This document shows, piece after piece, positions 50,266-59,518 of a stretch of DNA of 64,000 bases (positions within the stretch are counted from its first letter, which is position 1; every line of letters begins with the position of its first letter). The position numbers and the translations under genes are program-made. The notes under the pieces are model-generated. The model searched no databases. It worked only from the letters and a program-made list of their open reading frames with translations, and was not told where the DNA came from. Origin of the DNA: Fusicatenibacter saccharivorans (GTDB taxonomy: Bacteria > Bacillota > Clostridia > Lachnospirales > Lachnospiraceae); the NCBI RefSeq assembly GCF_027667425.1, contig NZ_JAQEGR010000001.1:400486-464485 (forward strand), in the 5' to 3' direction.

Positions 50266-51543
50266 ATGGAGGAACAAGGAATATTTATAGAACGCATTCT
50301 GTCAAATGAAAACATGAATCGTGCCTACAAACAGGTGAAAAAGAATAAAGGTGCGGCAGGAATAGACGGAATGGAATGTGCCGATTTGCTTTCTCATTTG
50401 AAAGTAAATGGCCAGCAACTCAGAGAGAGTATAAGAAATCAGTCATACAAACCAATGCCAGTAAAGAGAGTGGAAATCCCTAAAGCAGACGGAAGCAAAC
50501 GAAAACTTGGTATTCCAACTGTCACAGATCGCATGGTACAACAAGCAGCTGCACAGGTATTAACACCTATATATGAAAGAAAATTTCATGAGAACAGCTA
50601 TGGATTCAGACCCGGAAAAAGTGCACAGAAGGCAGTATTAAAAGCAGTTGAATACATGAATGAAGGATATAACTGGGTCGTGGATATTGACTTGGAAAAG
50701 TTTTTTGATACGGTAGAACACGACAAGTTAATATCTGTTTTGAACAAAGAGATTAAGGATGGAAAAATACTTTCGCTAATCCGAAAATTTCTAGTAAGTG
50801 GAGTTATGGTTGGAGAACAGATAGAAGAAACAGAAATCGGAACCCCACAAGGGGGAAATATTTCACCACTTCTCGCTAACATACTGCTCAATGAATTGGA
50901 TTGGGAACTTGAAAGCCGAGGACTTAAATTTGCACGATATGCAGATGACTGTATTATTTTTGTCAAAAGCGAAAAAGCTGCGGCAAGGGTAATGGAATCG
51001 GTCACGAAGTATGTTGAAAATGTTCTGCGGCTGAAAGTGAACAGGGGCAAAAGTAAAATAGGGAGACCCACAGAAATACAATATCTGGGATTTGCCTTCT
51101 ATTATCAGTTTCAAGAAAAGAAATATAAGATAAAAGTCCCTAAAAAGTCATTGGATAAGGTAATGAAGAAAGTCAGAAAATTAACGAGCCGCAAGTGGGG
51201 TGTAAGTAACTCATATAAAGCCCAAAAGATAGCGGAAGTGGTAAGAGGCTGGATCAATTACTTTAAAATTGGCTCAATTCTTACAGCAACCCGAAGACTC
51301 GATACGGTTATTAGGTACAGGTTCAGAATGTGCATATGGAAACATTGGAAAAATCCTAAAACCAGATATAAAAATCTGGTAAAACTGGGTGTTAGTAAAA
51401 AGAATGCAAAAAGTGCGGCAGGGTTCCATGGATATGCTCGGGTTTGTCGTACAGAAACTATTTGCTATGCAATGTCAAATGCACGTCTGAAAAAGTTCGG
51501 GTTACTCTCAGCAGAGGAATATTTTTGTCAAACAAGATGTTAA
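50266..51543 (+). CDS. ltrA: Group IIC maturase/reverse transcriptase of the outer intron
   Basis: 425 residues, ATG 50266 after AAAGGAAA. Typical short class C enzyme without endonuclease: ILSNENMNRAYKQVKKNKGA, PKADGSKRKLGIPTVTDRMV, FHENSYGFRPGKSAQ, VDIDLEKFFDTV, GTPQGGNISPLLANILLNEL, YADD in ARYADDCII (about 223-231), and maturase part GWINYFKIGS...RYRFRMCIWKHWKNPKTR. The domain order and many motifs resemble the E. rectale group IIC RT (known as Marathon RT). Reading frame intact. Confidence 0.92.
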   Translation: MEEQGIFIERILSNENMNRAYKQVKKNKGAAGIDGMECADLLSHLKVNGQQLRESIRNQSYKPMPVKRVEIPKADGSKRKLGIPTVTDRMVQQAAAQVLTPIYERKFHENSYGFRPGKSAQKAVLKAVEYMNEGYNWVVDIDLEKFFDTVEHDKLISVLNKEIKDGKILSLIRKFLVSGVMVGEQIEETEIGTPQGGNISPLLANILLNELDWELESRGLKFARYADDCIIFVKSEKAAARVMESVTKYVENVLRLKVNRGKSKIGRPTEIQYLGFAFYYQFQEKKYKIKVPKKSLDKVMKKVRKLTSRKWGVSNSYKAQKIAEVVRGWINYFKIGSILTATRRLDTVIRYRFRMCIWKHWKNPKTRYKNLVKLGVSKKNAKSAAGFHGYARVCRTETICYAMSNARLKKFGLLSAEEYFCQTRC

Positions 51544-51549
51544 GTTAAC

Positions 51550-51587
<38 letters not shown>

Positions 51588-51621
51588 AGAGGTCGGCGGC
51601 GAAAGCCGCCTCCTACTCGAT

Positions 51622-51757
51622 CTACATCGATCTTGAATCTTTGATTTGCGACTGGAAGTAAAACAAATTTGATGTTATCTTTATTTAAAAACACAATAAA
51701 AATCTGATTATCCGCTAAAACACAGTATCTATCAGCATTTTCAAGGAAACAAACACA
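51622..51757 (-). pseudogene. Disrupted minus-strand gene, 5'-ward part
   Basis: The reverse-strand frame LENADRYCVLADNQIFIVFL then NKDNIKFVLLPVANQRFKID is open to the intron border and could continue into the fragment ending at 45851 if the IS/intron block were removed with one extra base. No start codon is found: an in-frame stop at 51758-51760 ends it, so the N-terminus is also lost or altered, possibly by element 3. Confidence 0.5.
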
Positions 51758-51760
51758 TCA

Positions 51761-51971
51761 ATTTACTACTTATTTACTACTAACGAATGAGCCTTGATAC
51801 GCAAGTTTTCCTAGATATGCAAAGATATGGTACAGCACATCAGTATTGAAACAAGAAAAAATTGAATAACTTATAGACTATGGAACGCCTAAAATGACGT
51901 TCCTTTTCTATTTTCAGCCGTTCATTATGGACGGTTATTTTATTACCAAAAATGAAAGGAGCATTAGATTT
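51761..51971. other. Intergenic leader of the surface-protein gene
   Basis: Contains a direct repeat TTTACTACTTA / TTTACTACTAA (51761-51782), several AT-rich stretches, and a hairpin GGAACG/CGTTCC with TTTT (51882-51907). No gene recognised. Confidence 0.5.
51882..51907 (+). terminator. Terminator or attenuator ahead of the adhesin gene
   Basis: GGAACG pairs with CGTTCC around CCTAAAATGA, followed by TTTT. Confidence 0.6.
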
Positions 51972-54900
51972 ATGAAAAAGATGTTAAAACGATTGTGTAC
52001 GGGCTTCTTAGCTCTTGCAACTGTCGTTACTGCTTTGCCGACTACACCCGTTCATGCAGAAAGTAAGCAATACTGGACGGAGTCAAAACAGCGTGTCGGT
52101 ATCGTTGAAAAAGTAATGAATGACGGTTCGATTGGTTCTACCTTTAATGAGGGACATTTGACCGTTGAGGGCGAGGACGCTTACTGTATCGACATTAACA
52201 CAGACTTTAAGAATGGCTACAAGACCAGAGCTGACGCAAGCACCCGTATGAGTGCCGACCAGATAAGCGACGTTGCCTTATCTATCGAATATGTAAAACA
52301 GTACACAGACAGCCACAGCGGAATAAGCAAAAATCACGCTTACCTTTTAAGACAGCTGGTTGTCTGGCAAAGATTGAGCGTACATCTTGGCTGGCAATGC
52401 GATAACGTGCGAGCTTCTTATAATGAAATTCCAAAAGCTACGCAGGACGAAGTTTTCTCTGGTGCAAGAGCCTTTGTCAAAGAGAATAAAGGACGCTATG
52501 AATGTGGCGGTTATATCTACTCTGGCGAGGGGCAGGAATTGGGACAATTCTGGGCGAAACTCAATGTTGGAAATGCGAAACTTCAAAAGACTTCCAGTAA
52601 TACCAGCATTACAGACGGTAACGGGAATTACTCTATCGCTGGTGCGACATACGGTGTCTTTGCTGATAAGGACTGCACGAAACAGCTTGCCACCCTTACG
52701 ACTGATGAAAACGGAAATACAGATGTCGTAGAGGTAAAGGCTGACACAGTCTATATCAAGGAATTATCCGCACCAGCAGGATATAAGGTTGATACAAATA
52801 TATATTCCTTAAAGGTTGAAGCTGGAAGGACAGCGACCTTGAACGTATCAGATACACCAAAGGTAACAGACACTTTGATTGAACTCTTCAAGATTGATAT
52901 GGAAACACAGAAAGACAATCCGCAAGGGAGCGCTTCTTTAGCAGGTGCGGAATTTACATGGAAGTATTATGCAGGCTTCTACAATAAAGACAATCTCCCT
53001 GCCGAAGCTACAAGAACATGGGTTACAAAGACAATCGCCGAAACAGACAGCGACGGTACAATCCATTATGTTACAAAATTAGCGGACACATACAAAGTAT
53101 CTGGCGACAGTTTCTATATGCAGGACGGCAAGGCAGTTCTTCCACTTGGGACACTAACCGTTGAGGAAACAAAAGCTCCAAACGGCTACTTGTTAGAGGG
53201 TGCATATATGCAGGCTGGCGATAAGTCCGAACAGATTAAGGGCTTATATGTAACACAGATTACCGAGGACGGCGACCTTGCCGTACTTACTGGAAGTAAC
53301 CAGTTTTCCGTATCAGACAAGGTTATCCGTGGCGGTGTCAAAATTCAGAAACGAGATTTAGAAACGGGCGATACGAAGCCACAAGGAAGTGCCACTTTGA
53401 AAGATACTGCTTTTGACATCATTTCCTTAAATGATAATGCAGTATTGGTTGAGGGCAAGTTATATAAGAAAAATGAAGTGGTAAAAACAATCCATACAGA
53501 CCTTGAGGGTGTCGCTTCTACTTCTGCTGACCTTTTACCTTATGGAAAATTCCGTATCGCTGAAAGTGAAGCTCCAAACGGATATTTGACAGACGGTGCA
53601 AAACCGATTGATTTTGCAATCACAGAGAATGGAAAAATCGTGGACTTAACCGACGAAGCCCATTCTATCTACAATCAGATTAAGCGTGGAGATATTGAGG
53701 GCGTAAAAATCGGTGCAGGCACACACAAGCGTCTTGCTGATGTTCCCTTTAGGATCACAAGCAAGACGACTGGGGAAAGTCATGTTGTAGTAACTGATGA
53801 TAACGGGCAATTCTCCACTTCTGCTGACTGGGCTTCCCATAAGCACAATACCAACGCAGGCAAGACCAGCGAGGACGGTGTATGGTTTGGGACTTCTGAA
53901 CCAGACGACAGCAAAGGTGCGTTACCTTACGATACTTATATCATTGAAAAATTACGCTCTGACAGCAACAAAGGTTTTGAACTTATCCCACCATTTGAAA
54001 TCGTGGTATCAAGAAATAACCTTGTGATTGATTTAGGAACGCTGACTGATGAATACGAAAAAGAAATCTCTATCCATACCACAGCGACCAGCAAAGACGG
54101 CGAAAAGACTATCCTTGCAGGAAAAGAGGTTACAATCGTTGATACAGTCAAATTAGACGGACTTACAAAAGGCACAAAGTATCAGCTCAAAGGCTGGCAG
54201 ATGTTAAAGGAAGAAAACGCCGAGCTTATCATTGACGGGAAACGTGTAGAAAACGATTATACCTTTGTCGCTGATGATGAAGAAATGAAAGTGGAAATTT
54301 CCTATACATTCAATGCGTCTGCTTTAGGTGGCAAAAACCTTGTTACCTTTGAAGAATTATATGATTTCAGCAATTCAGACGAACCCGTAAAAGTTGCAGA
54401 ACACAAAGACATTGAGGACGACGGGCAAACGGTACTTATCACAGAGCGTATCATCAAGATACATACTACCGTTACCGATAAGGACGGCAATAAAGAGCTT
54501 AAAGCAGGAAAAGACGTTACAATCATTGATACCGTAACCTTAGAGGGCTTAGAAGTCGGTACACAGTACAAACTTGTGGGCTGGCAGATGTTGAAAGAAG
54601 AAAATGCAGAACTTCTTATCAATGGAAAACGTGTGGAAAGTGATTACACTTTTATTGCTGACAGCGAAGCTATGAAAGTGGAAGTTGCTTTTACGTTTGA
54701 CGCTACTTCTCTTGACGGCAAACAGCTTGTAACTTTTGAGGAATTATACGATTTAAGCAATCCAGACGAGCCGAAGAAAGTTACCGAGCATAAGGATATT
54801 GAGGATAAGGGACAGACGATTACCTTTAAGGAAAAGCCAGAAGAACCAGAGAAACCCGAAACACCACCGACACCGGAAAAGCCTAACAGACCTAGCGACA

Positions 54901-55016
54901 GTCCCAAAACGGGCGACAGTACAAATGTAATGGCATTTATCGTGATGTTGCTTGCGTCTGCTGGTGGACTGGCTGGAACATATCTTTACAAACGCCGTAA
55001 AATGAAGAAATCATAA
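51972..55016 (+). CDS. VaFE repeat / thioester domain surface-anchored adhesin
   Basis: 1014 residues, ATG 51972 after AAAGGAG. Signal peptide 1-29 (ends TPVHAE). N-terminal thioester-type domain about 35-190: Cys72 in YCID and Gln133 in VVWQRL are candidates for the internal thioester that attaches to host molecules. Then SpaA/Cna-B domains (GATYGVFADKDC..., LKDTAFDIISLND...), then two VaFE repeats with LVTFEELYD at about 785 and 925 in this order. C-terminal sortase signal SPKTGD, hydrophobic stretch, YKRRKMKKS. The repeats differ little, suggesting recent duplication. First gene of element 3. Confidence 0.9.
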   Translation: MKKMLKRLCTGFLALATVVTALPTTPVHAESKQYWTESKQRVGIVEKVMNDGSIGSTFNEGHLTVEGEDAYCIDINTDFKNGYKTRADASTRMSADQISDVALSIEYVKQYTDSHSGISKNHAYLLRQLVVWQRLSVHLGWQCDNVRASYNEIPKATQDEVFSGARAFVKENKGRYECGGYIYSGEGQELGQFWAKLNVGNAKLQKTSSNTSITDGNGNYSIAGATYGVFADKDCTKQLATLTTDENGNTDVVEVKADTVYIKELSAPAGYKVDTNIYSLKVEAGRTATLNVSDTPKVTDTLIELFKIDMETQKDNPQGSASLAGAEFTWKYYAGFYNKDNLPAEATRTWVTKTIAETDSDGTIHYVTKLADTYKVSGDSFYMQDGKAVLPLGTLTVEETKAPNGYLLEGAYMQAGDKSEQIKGLYVTQITEDGDLAVLTGSNQFSVSDKVIRGGVKIQKRDLETGDTKPQGSATLKDTAFDIISLNDNAVLVEGKLYKKNEVVKTIHTDLEGVASTSADLLPYGKFRIAESEAPNGYLTDGAKPIDFAITENGKIVDLTDEAHSIYNQIKRGDIEGVKIGAGTHKRLADVPFRITSKTTGESHVVVTDDNGQFSTSADWASHKHNTNAGKTSEDGVWFGTSEPDDSKGALPYDTYIIEKLRSDSNKGFELIPPFEIVVSRNNLVIDLGTLTDEYEKEISIHTTATSKDGEKTILAGKEVTIVDTVKLDGLTKGTKYQLKGWQMLKEENAELIIDGKRVENDYTFVADDEEMKVEISYTFNASALGGKNLVTFEELYDFSNSDEPVKVAEHKDIEDDGQTVLITERIIKIHTTVTDKDGNKELKAGKDVTIIDTVTLEGLEVGTQYKLVGWQMLKEENAELLINGKRVESDYTFIADSEAMKVEVAFTFDATSLDGKQLVTFEELYDLSNPDEPKKVTEHKDIEDKGQTITFKEKPEEPEKPETPPTPEKPNRPSDSPKTGDSTNVMAFIVMLLASAGGLAGTYLYKRRKMKKS

Positions 55017-55028
55017 GGCGGTAACGGT

Positions 55029-55229
55029 ATGAGGAAAGAAAAATCACGCTCTCCGCCGAAGCTGTCAAACGGCAGATTTTTGCTTATTCTGGCTTGTCTG
55101 CCAACAACCTGCAAGAACACGGATAGTCAAGGGTGCGTAAGCATTGATTTTACCCTTTACTATCTGGGGGATTGCTGGTACTTCCCGAACCGCCAGAATA
55201 AGAAATCACAATCAATTTATCAAAAATAG
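55029..55229 (+). CDS. Doubtful small ORF between adhesin and DUF961
   Basis: 66 residues, no clear ribosome binding site, no domain; the upstream frame can also be read as KITLSAEAVKRQIFAYSGLS, which looks equally protein-like. Could be a remnant of the Orf24-type region. I rate it as probably not translated, or part of a decayed gene. Confidence 0.2.
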   Translation: MRKEKSRSPPKLSNGRFLLILACLPTTCKNTDSQGCVSIDFTLYYLGDCWYFPNRQNKKSQSIYQK

Positions 55230-55250
55230 AAAGAAACGAGGTAAAACAAT

Positions 55251-55577
55251 ATGGAAATGAAATATGTCGTGCCAGATATGGCACAGTCTTTTGGAACTCT
55301 TGAATTTGCAGGCGAAAGTGAGCCAGTCTTTGAAAGAGATAAAAATAACCGCAGGGTCTTAGCCAGACGAAGCTATAACCTTTATTCTGACGTACAGAAA
55401 GGCGAAAATGTTGTGGTAGAAATTCCCGTGCAGGCTGGCGAAAAGCATTTCAAGTATGAACAGAAAGTAAAACTTGTCAATCCGAAGTTATACGGCAGAG
55501 GTTACGCAATCGGGGATATGGGACATACCGATTATGTGTTAGTTGCTGATGATATTGTAGCAGTTGAAGAAAAGTAA
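55251..55577 (+). CDS. DUF961 family protein (Tn916 Orf23-like)
   Basis: 108 residues, ATG 55251 after GAGG. Core MAQSFGTLEFAGESE..., RRSYNLYSDVQKGENVVVEI, VKLVNPKLYGRG matches YdcP/DUF961, always found at the start of the Tn916/ICEBs1 conjugation module. In ICEBs1 the homologues assist ssDNA replication or transfer. Paralogous to the next gene. Confidence 0.9.
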   Translation: MEMKYVVPDMAQSFGTLEFAGESEPVFERDKNNRRVLARRSYNLYSDVQKGENVVVEIPVQAGEKHFKYEQKVKLVNPKLYGRGYAIGDMGHTDYVLVADDIVAVEEK

Positions 55578-55592
55578 AGGAGTGAAGAATTT

Positions 55593-55976
55593 ATGAGATT
55601 ATCAAACGGGTTTGTTATTGACAAAGAGAAAACATTTGGAGAATTAAAATTTACAGCGGTGCGAGATGTGTTCTTGCAGAATGAGGACGGGACACCGAGT
55701 ACCCAGCTTAAAAAGCGTATCTATGATTTGAAGTGCAGTCTGCATGGTGGAATTATCCCCGTGTCCGTACCGCCAGAAGTACCGTTAAGGGAATTTCCGT
55801 ACAATGCGGTTGTGGAGCTTGTCAATCCCGTAGCCGATACGGTATCAAGAAAAACCTATACGGGTGCAGATGTGGACTGGTATGTAAAGGCAGAGGATAT
55901 TGTATTGAAGAATAAAGGCAATCAGAACGCAGGTAATCCACAGAACCCTACACCGCAGGGACAACAGAAAAAATAG
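55593..55976 (+). CDS. DUF961 family protein (Tn916 Orf22-like)
   Basis: 127 residues, ATG 55593. GELKFTAVRDVFLQNEDGTP, KRIYDLKCSLHGGIIPVSVP and VVELVNPVADT give the DUF961 pattern; the tail is Gln/Asn/Pro-rich (NPQNPTPQGQQKK). Follows its paralogue after 15 nt, same operon. The cargo operon begins after it, where AT content increases. Confidence 0.9.
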   Translation: MRLSNGFVIDKEKTFGELKFTAVRDVFLQNEDGTPSTQLKKRIYDLKCSLHGGIIPVSVPPEVPLREFPYNAVVELVNPVADTVSRKTYTGADVDWYVKAEDIVLKNKGNQNAGNPQNPTPQGQQKK

Positions 55977-55997
55977 GATTGCCGAGTAAAAATTATA

Positions 55998-56026
55998 TTG
56001 TAGAGCATACTGCATAACGGTATAAT
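55998..56026 (+). promoter_or_regulatory. Promoter of the regulator-transporter cargo operon
   Basis: -35 TTGTAG (55998-56003), 17-nt spacer, -10 TATAAT (56021-56026), 32 nt ahead of the regulator start. Confidence 0.65.
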
Positions 56027-56058
56027 TATTTCATATCAAATATAATGGAGTGATGAAA

Positions 56059-56721
56059 ATGAAGCATATCTTAATTGTTGATGATGATATTCATATAAAC
56101 AAAATGTTGGACGAAGTTTTAGTACATGAAAGATATATGGTTTCCCATGCTTACTCTGGTACAGAAGCATTATTATTTTTAGCAGATACAAAACCAGATT
56201 TGATTTTGCTAGACTTAATGTTACCGGGATTGTCTGGGGAAGAATTATTACCACAAATATCAGATATTCCCATTATTGTTATGAGTGCAAAAGTAGATGT
56301 TGAAGATAAGGTATCTCTTTTACTTGGTGGTGCAGTTGATTATGTTACTAAGCCTTTTGATACAAAAGAATTATTGGCAAGAATTACTGTTGCACTTAGA
56401 GTTAAAACACCCTCATTAAACAGAACATTAGAATTTGAAGATATTACATTGGATACATTTACTTATGAAGTGTTCATAGAGGACAAAAAAGTAAAACTGA
56501 CGAGAACGGAATATGCTATTTTGAAATTGTTAATACAAAATCCGAAGCAAGTTATTGTAAAGTCATTTCTTTTAGAAAAAATTAGTGAGGACACACCAGA
56601 CTGTACTGAAAGCTCATTAAAAATGCACATTAGTAATTTAAGAAAAAAACTTCGTGATATAAGTGGAAAAGATTATATTGAAGCTGTTTGGGGAATTGGA
56701 TTTAAAATGAGAACAGAATAA
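56059..56721 (+). CDS. OmpR-type response regulator (cargo)
   Basis: 220 residues. Start ATG 56059 is 8 nt after GGAG; ATG 56053 is too close. Receiver 1-112 with DDD at residues 8-10, Asp52 (LILLDLMLPG), Lys in YVTKPF; winged helix 125-218 (LTRTEYAILKLLIQNP, SSLKMHISNLRKKLR, WGIGFK). Associated sensor kinase is the last gene of the operon. AT-rich relative to the Tn916 backbone. Confidence 0.92.
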   Translation: MKHILIVDDDIHINKMLDEVLVHERYMVSHAYSGTEALLFLADTKPDLILLDLMLPGLSGEELLPQISDIPIIVMSAKVDVEDKVSLLLGGAVDYVTKPFDTKELLARITVALRVKTPSLNRTLEFEDITLDTFTYEVFIEDKKVKLTRTEYAILKLLIQNPKQVIVKSFLLEKISEDTPDCTESSLKMHISNLRKKLRDISGKDYIEAVWGIGFKMRTE

Positions 56722-56722
56722 A

Positions 56723-56771
56723 TCTTTACTGTTTCTTTACTGTTTTCTTTACCGTTTTCTTTACTCTTACA
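56723..56771 (+). promoter_or_regulatory. Four direct repeats ahead of the ABC genes
   Basis: TCTTTACTGTT, TCTTTACTGTTT, TCTTTACCGTTT, TCTTTACTCTT in tandem, 11-12 nt period, between the regulator gene and the ABC ATPase. A -10-like TAGAAT follows. Looks like an operator for the OmpR-type regulator just upstream. Confidence 0.65.
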
Positions 56772-56810
56772 AGATAGAATAACTATATCAGAAAACAGGA
56801 GGTAAAAATC

Positions 56811-57725
56811 ATGGAATATGTTCTTAAAACAAATTCTTTATGTAAGAACTACGGGCATTTTAAAGCACTCAACGGCTTATCAATGAATGTGCCTAAAGGT
56901 TCGATTTATGGTCTTATCGGCAAAAACGGAGCAGGCAAAACAACTCTTATACGGTTGATATGTGGTTTACAAGAGCCTACATCTGGCGACTATGTTCTTT
57001 ATGGCAAAAAGCACATAGATAAAGACATTACAAAATCTCGTCGCAGAATGGGAGCAATCGTAGAAACACCGTCAATTTATGTTGATTTAACAGCGTATGA
57101 AAATTTAAAGGAGCAATACAAAGTATTAGGTATTCCCTCTGATGATGGAATTTCCGAAATATTAAAATTAGTTGGTCTTGAAAATACGGGAAATAAAAAA
57201 GCAAAAAATTTTTCTCTTGGTATGCGTCAAAGACTAGGTATTGCGGTTGCTCTTGCAGGTTCGCCAGATTTTCTCGTTCTTGATGAGCCAGTCAATGGAC
57301 TTGACCCACAAGGAATTATAGAAATTAGGGAATTGATCTTGAAGCTCAATCAAGAACATGGAATTACCGTTTTGATTTCTAGTCATATATTAGACGAGCT
57401 ATCAAAACTGGCAACATACTATGGCTTTATTGACAATGGTAAAATGATAAAACAGATTAGCTCTATTGAATTGGAAAGTAAATGCCGAAAATGTACTCAT
57501 TTAAAAGTATCAAGCACAAAAACCCTTGCTTATGTTTTAGACACTATGAACATTGAATATAAAATACTTTCTAATACAGAAGCGGATATTTTTGAAAAAG
57601 TTAATATTTCAAAATTAACGACAGAATTATCCAAAAAAGATTGTGAAGTTATTTCGATACATGAACATGATGAAAGTTTAGAAAGTTATTTTGTTAGCTT
57701 GGTAGGGGGTGCAAGACATGAATAA
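56811..57725 (+). CDS. ABC transporter ATPase (BcrA-type)
   Basis: 304 residues, ATG 56811 after AGGAGG. Walker A GKNGAGKT (37-44), signature FSLGMRQRLG (about 137), Walker B FLVLDEPVNGLDP (about 155), His-switch SSHILDEL. The C-terminal extension of about 90 residues is typical of bacitracin/lantibiotic exporter ATPases. Stop overlaps the start of the permease gene by 8 nt. Confidence 0.92.
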   Translation: MEYVLKTNSLCKNYGHFKALNGLSMNVPKGSIYGLIGKNGAGKTTLIRLICGLQEPTSGDYVLYGKKHIDKDITKSRRRMGAIVETPSIYVDLTAYENLKEQYKVLGIPSDDGISEILKLVGLENTGNKKAKNFSLGMRQRLGIAVALAGSPDFLVLDEPVNGLDPQGIIEIRELILKLNQEHGITVLISSHILDELSKLATYYGFIDNGKMIKQISSIELESKCRKCTHLKVSSTKTLAYVLDTMNIEYKILSNTEADIFEKVNISKLTTELSKKDCEVISIHEHDESLESYFVSLVGGARHE

Positions 57726-58545
57726 ATTATTATCTGCTAATTTCTTTCGATTAAGGAAAAATAAATGTTTTTGGGGTTCATTAGCTTTTATGTTTGTGAT
57801 TGGAATAGCTAGCCCACTATTGAGATATAGGGATATGAAACAGTCTGGATATATCAATAATCTTGACAATGGATTTTTCATGTGTGCATTGTTCATAGGA
57901 ATTATTCTTGCTGTATTTTGTAGTCTTTTTATCGGTACAGAACATAATGACGGGACAATCAGAAACAAAATTATCGTAGGACAGAAAAGAGAAACTATTT
58001 ATTTATCAAATATGGTAACTTGTTCTATTATTGCAATTACAATGTGTATTGTGTTTTTTGTTCCGTATCTCAGCGTTGGAATTCCTTTACTTGGATTTTT
58101 TGTTGCTGATATGAAAATGATTGTAATGATAGGAGTAACTGTCTTGGTTTTATCAGTTACATTTGCTTCTCTTTTTACACTTGTAGCAATGCTCTCTCAA
58201 AATAAAGCTATTATTGCAGTAGCTTGTATTCTATTTTCATTTGGGCTTTTGTTTGCTGGTGCAATATGTAATAGAATGTTGGACGCTCCAAAAACTATTC
58301 CAGCTTATTCGATAGGAGAAAATGGAGAAAACACAGCTCAAGAAATGGAAAATCCAAAATATTTAGACGGAACAAAACGAGAAATTGTGCAATTCATTTA
58401 TGATGTAAATCCAGGCGGTCAAGCAATTCAATGTTCAACAATGCAAGTTGTTAATTTAACACGATTGCCTATATATTCCTTAGTAATCGTTATACTTACA
58501 ACTGGTGCAGGTGTTTGGATTTTCAAGAAAAAAGATTTAAAGTAA
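57718..58545 (+). CDS. ABC-2 type permease
   Basis: 275 residues, ATG 57718. Six hydrophobic segments (about 20-38, 60-80, 105-128, 138-165, 170-190, 245-268) and a C-terminal FKKKDLK. Pairs with the ATPase to form an exporter, probably for peptide antibiotics or lipids; substrate cannot be told from the sequence. Confidence 0.85.
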   Translation: MNKLLSANFFRLRKNKCFWGSLAFMFVIGIASPLLRYRDMKQSGYINNLDNGFFMCALFIGIILAVFCSLFIGTEHNDGTIRNKIIVGQKRETIYLSNMVTCSIIAITMCIVFFVPYLSVGIPLLGFFVADMKMIVMIGVTVLVLSVTFASLFTLVAMLSQNKAIIAVACILFSFGLLFAGAICNRMLDAPKTIPAYSIGENGENTAQEMENPKYLDGTKREIVQFIYDVNPGGQAIQCSTMQVVNLTRLPIYSLVIVILTTGAGVWIFKKKDLK

Positions 58546-58559
58546 AGGAGTGAAAAATT

Positions 58560-59447
58560 ATGCTATGGTTATGGCTTTTCATAAGTGGACTGATTTTAGT
58601 GATTGTCTTGTTACTTATCAAGATACATTTATTACGAAAATCTGCAAAAGAAATAGAATGTTCATTCGCTGAAAAGCTCATAACCGATAGTAATACTCTG
58701 ATTGATATTTCAAGCAACGATAAATATATGTGTCATTTAGCAAATGAAATAAATATCCAGCTACGAAAGCTCCGAGCTGAACGCAGAAAATTTCAAAAAG
58801 GCGATATAGAATTAAAAAATGCTGTTACAAATGTTTCTCACGATTTACGCACACCGCTAACCGCAATATATGGCTATTTGGATTTACTTGAACAAGAAGA
58901 AAAAAGTGAAAAAGTGAATAGATATATTGCTGTCATAAAAAATCGTACAGAAATGCTAAAACAACTAACAGAAGAATTATTTCGTTATTCTGTGATTTTA
59001 ACTTCAGAAGAAGATTTAAAAATTGAACCTATTACTATTAACAATGTATTAGAGGAAAGTATCGCTTCATTCTATACAATTTTAAAAGAAAAGCAAATTT
59101 CTCCTAAGATTATCATTCCACAGAAAAAGATAGTTCGTAATCTTGACCGTTCTGCAATATCAAGAATATTTGCAAATTTATTGAATAATGTGGTCAAGTA
59201 CAGTAATGGTGATTTAGAAGTTACATTATTTGAAAATGGAGAAATTCATTTTATAAACCATGCTTCAAATTTGACTGAAATAGAAGTTGGAAAATTATTT
59301 GACCGATTTTATACAGTTAATAATGCTAGAAATTCAACTGGACTGGGATTGTCTATTTCAAAAGCATTAGTTGAAAAGATGAATGGTACAATTTCAGCCG
59401 AGTATAATAATGAAATGCTTAATATTTGCATTGTGTTTGATTTGTGA
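58560..59447 (+). CDS. Sensor kinase (cargo, short sensor type)
   Basis: 295 residues. One or two N-terminal membrane segments (residues 2-24) and almost no extracellular domain, as in intramembrane-sensing kinases associated with ABC exporters. H-box VSHDLRTPL with His at about 93, N-box NLLNNVVKYS, G-box STGLGLSISKAL. It closes the operon RR - ATPase - permease - kinase, suggesting antimicrobial-peptide sensing and detoxification. Confidence 0.9.
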   Translation: MLWLWLFISGLILVIVLLLIKIHLLRKSAKEIECSFAEKLITDSNTLIDISSNDKYMCHLANEINIQLRKLRAERRKFQKGDIELKNAVTNVSHDLRTPLTAIYGYLDLLEQEEKSEKVNRYIAVIKNRTEMLKQLTEELFRYSVILTSEEDLKIEPITINNVLEESIASFYTILKEKQISPKIIIPQKKIVRNLDRSAISRIFANLLNNVVKYSNGDLEVTLFENGEIHFINHASNLTEIEVGKLFDRFYTVNNARNSTGLGLSISKALVEKMNGTISAEYNNEMLNICIVFDL

Positions 59448-59461
59448 AAATAACTTTTTAT

Positions 59462-59498
59462 AGCAGTTAGTCTTTGGATTGACTGCTTTTTTCGTACC
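59462..59498 (+). terminator. Terminator of the cargo operon (copy 1 of a 37-bp repeat)
   Basis: AGCAGT...ACTGCT stem with six T. Nearly identical, including flanks, to 63181-63217, after the other cargo gene. Confidence 0.85.
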
Positions 59499-59518
59499 CA
59501 GAAAGGAGTGATTGATTT

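Noticed and set aside
48522..51543. Retron or diversity-generating retroelement from two reverse transcriptases
   Set aside because: Both proteins have maturase X domains and intron domains V/VI behind them; no msr/msd and no template/variable repeat seen.
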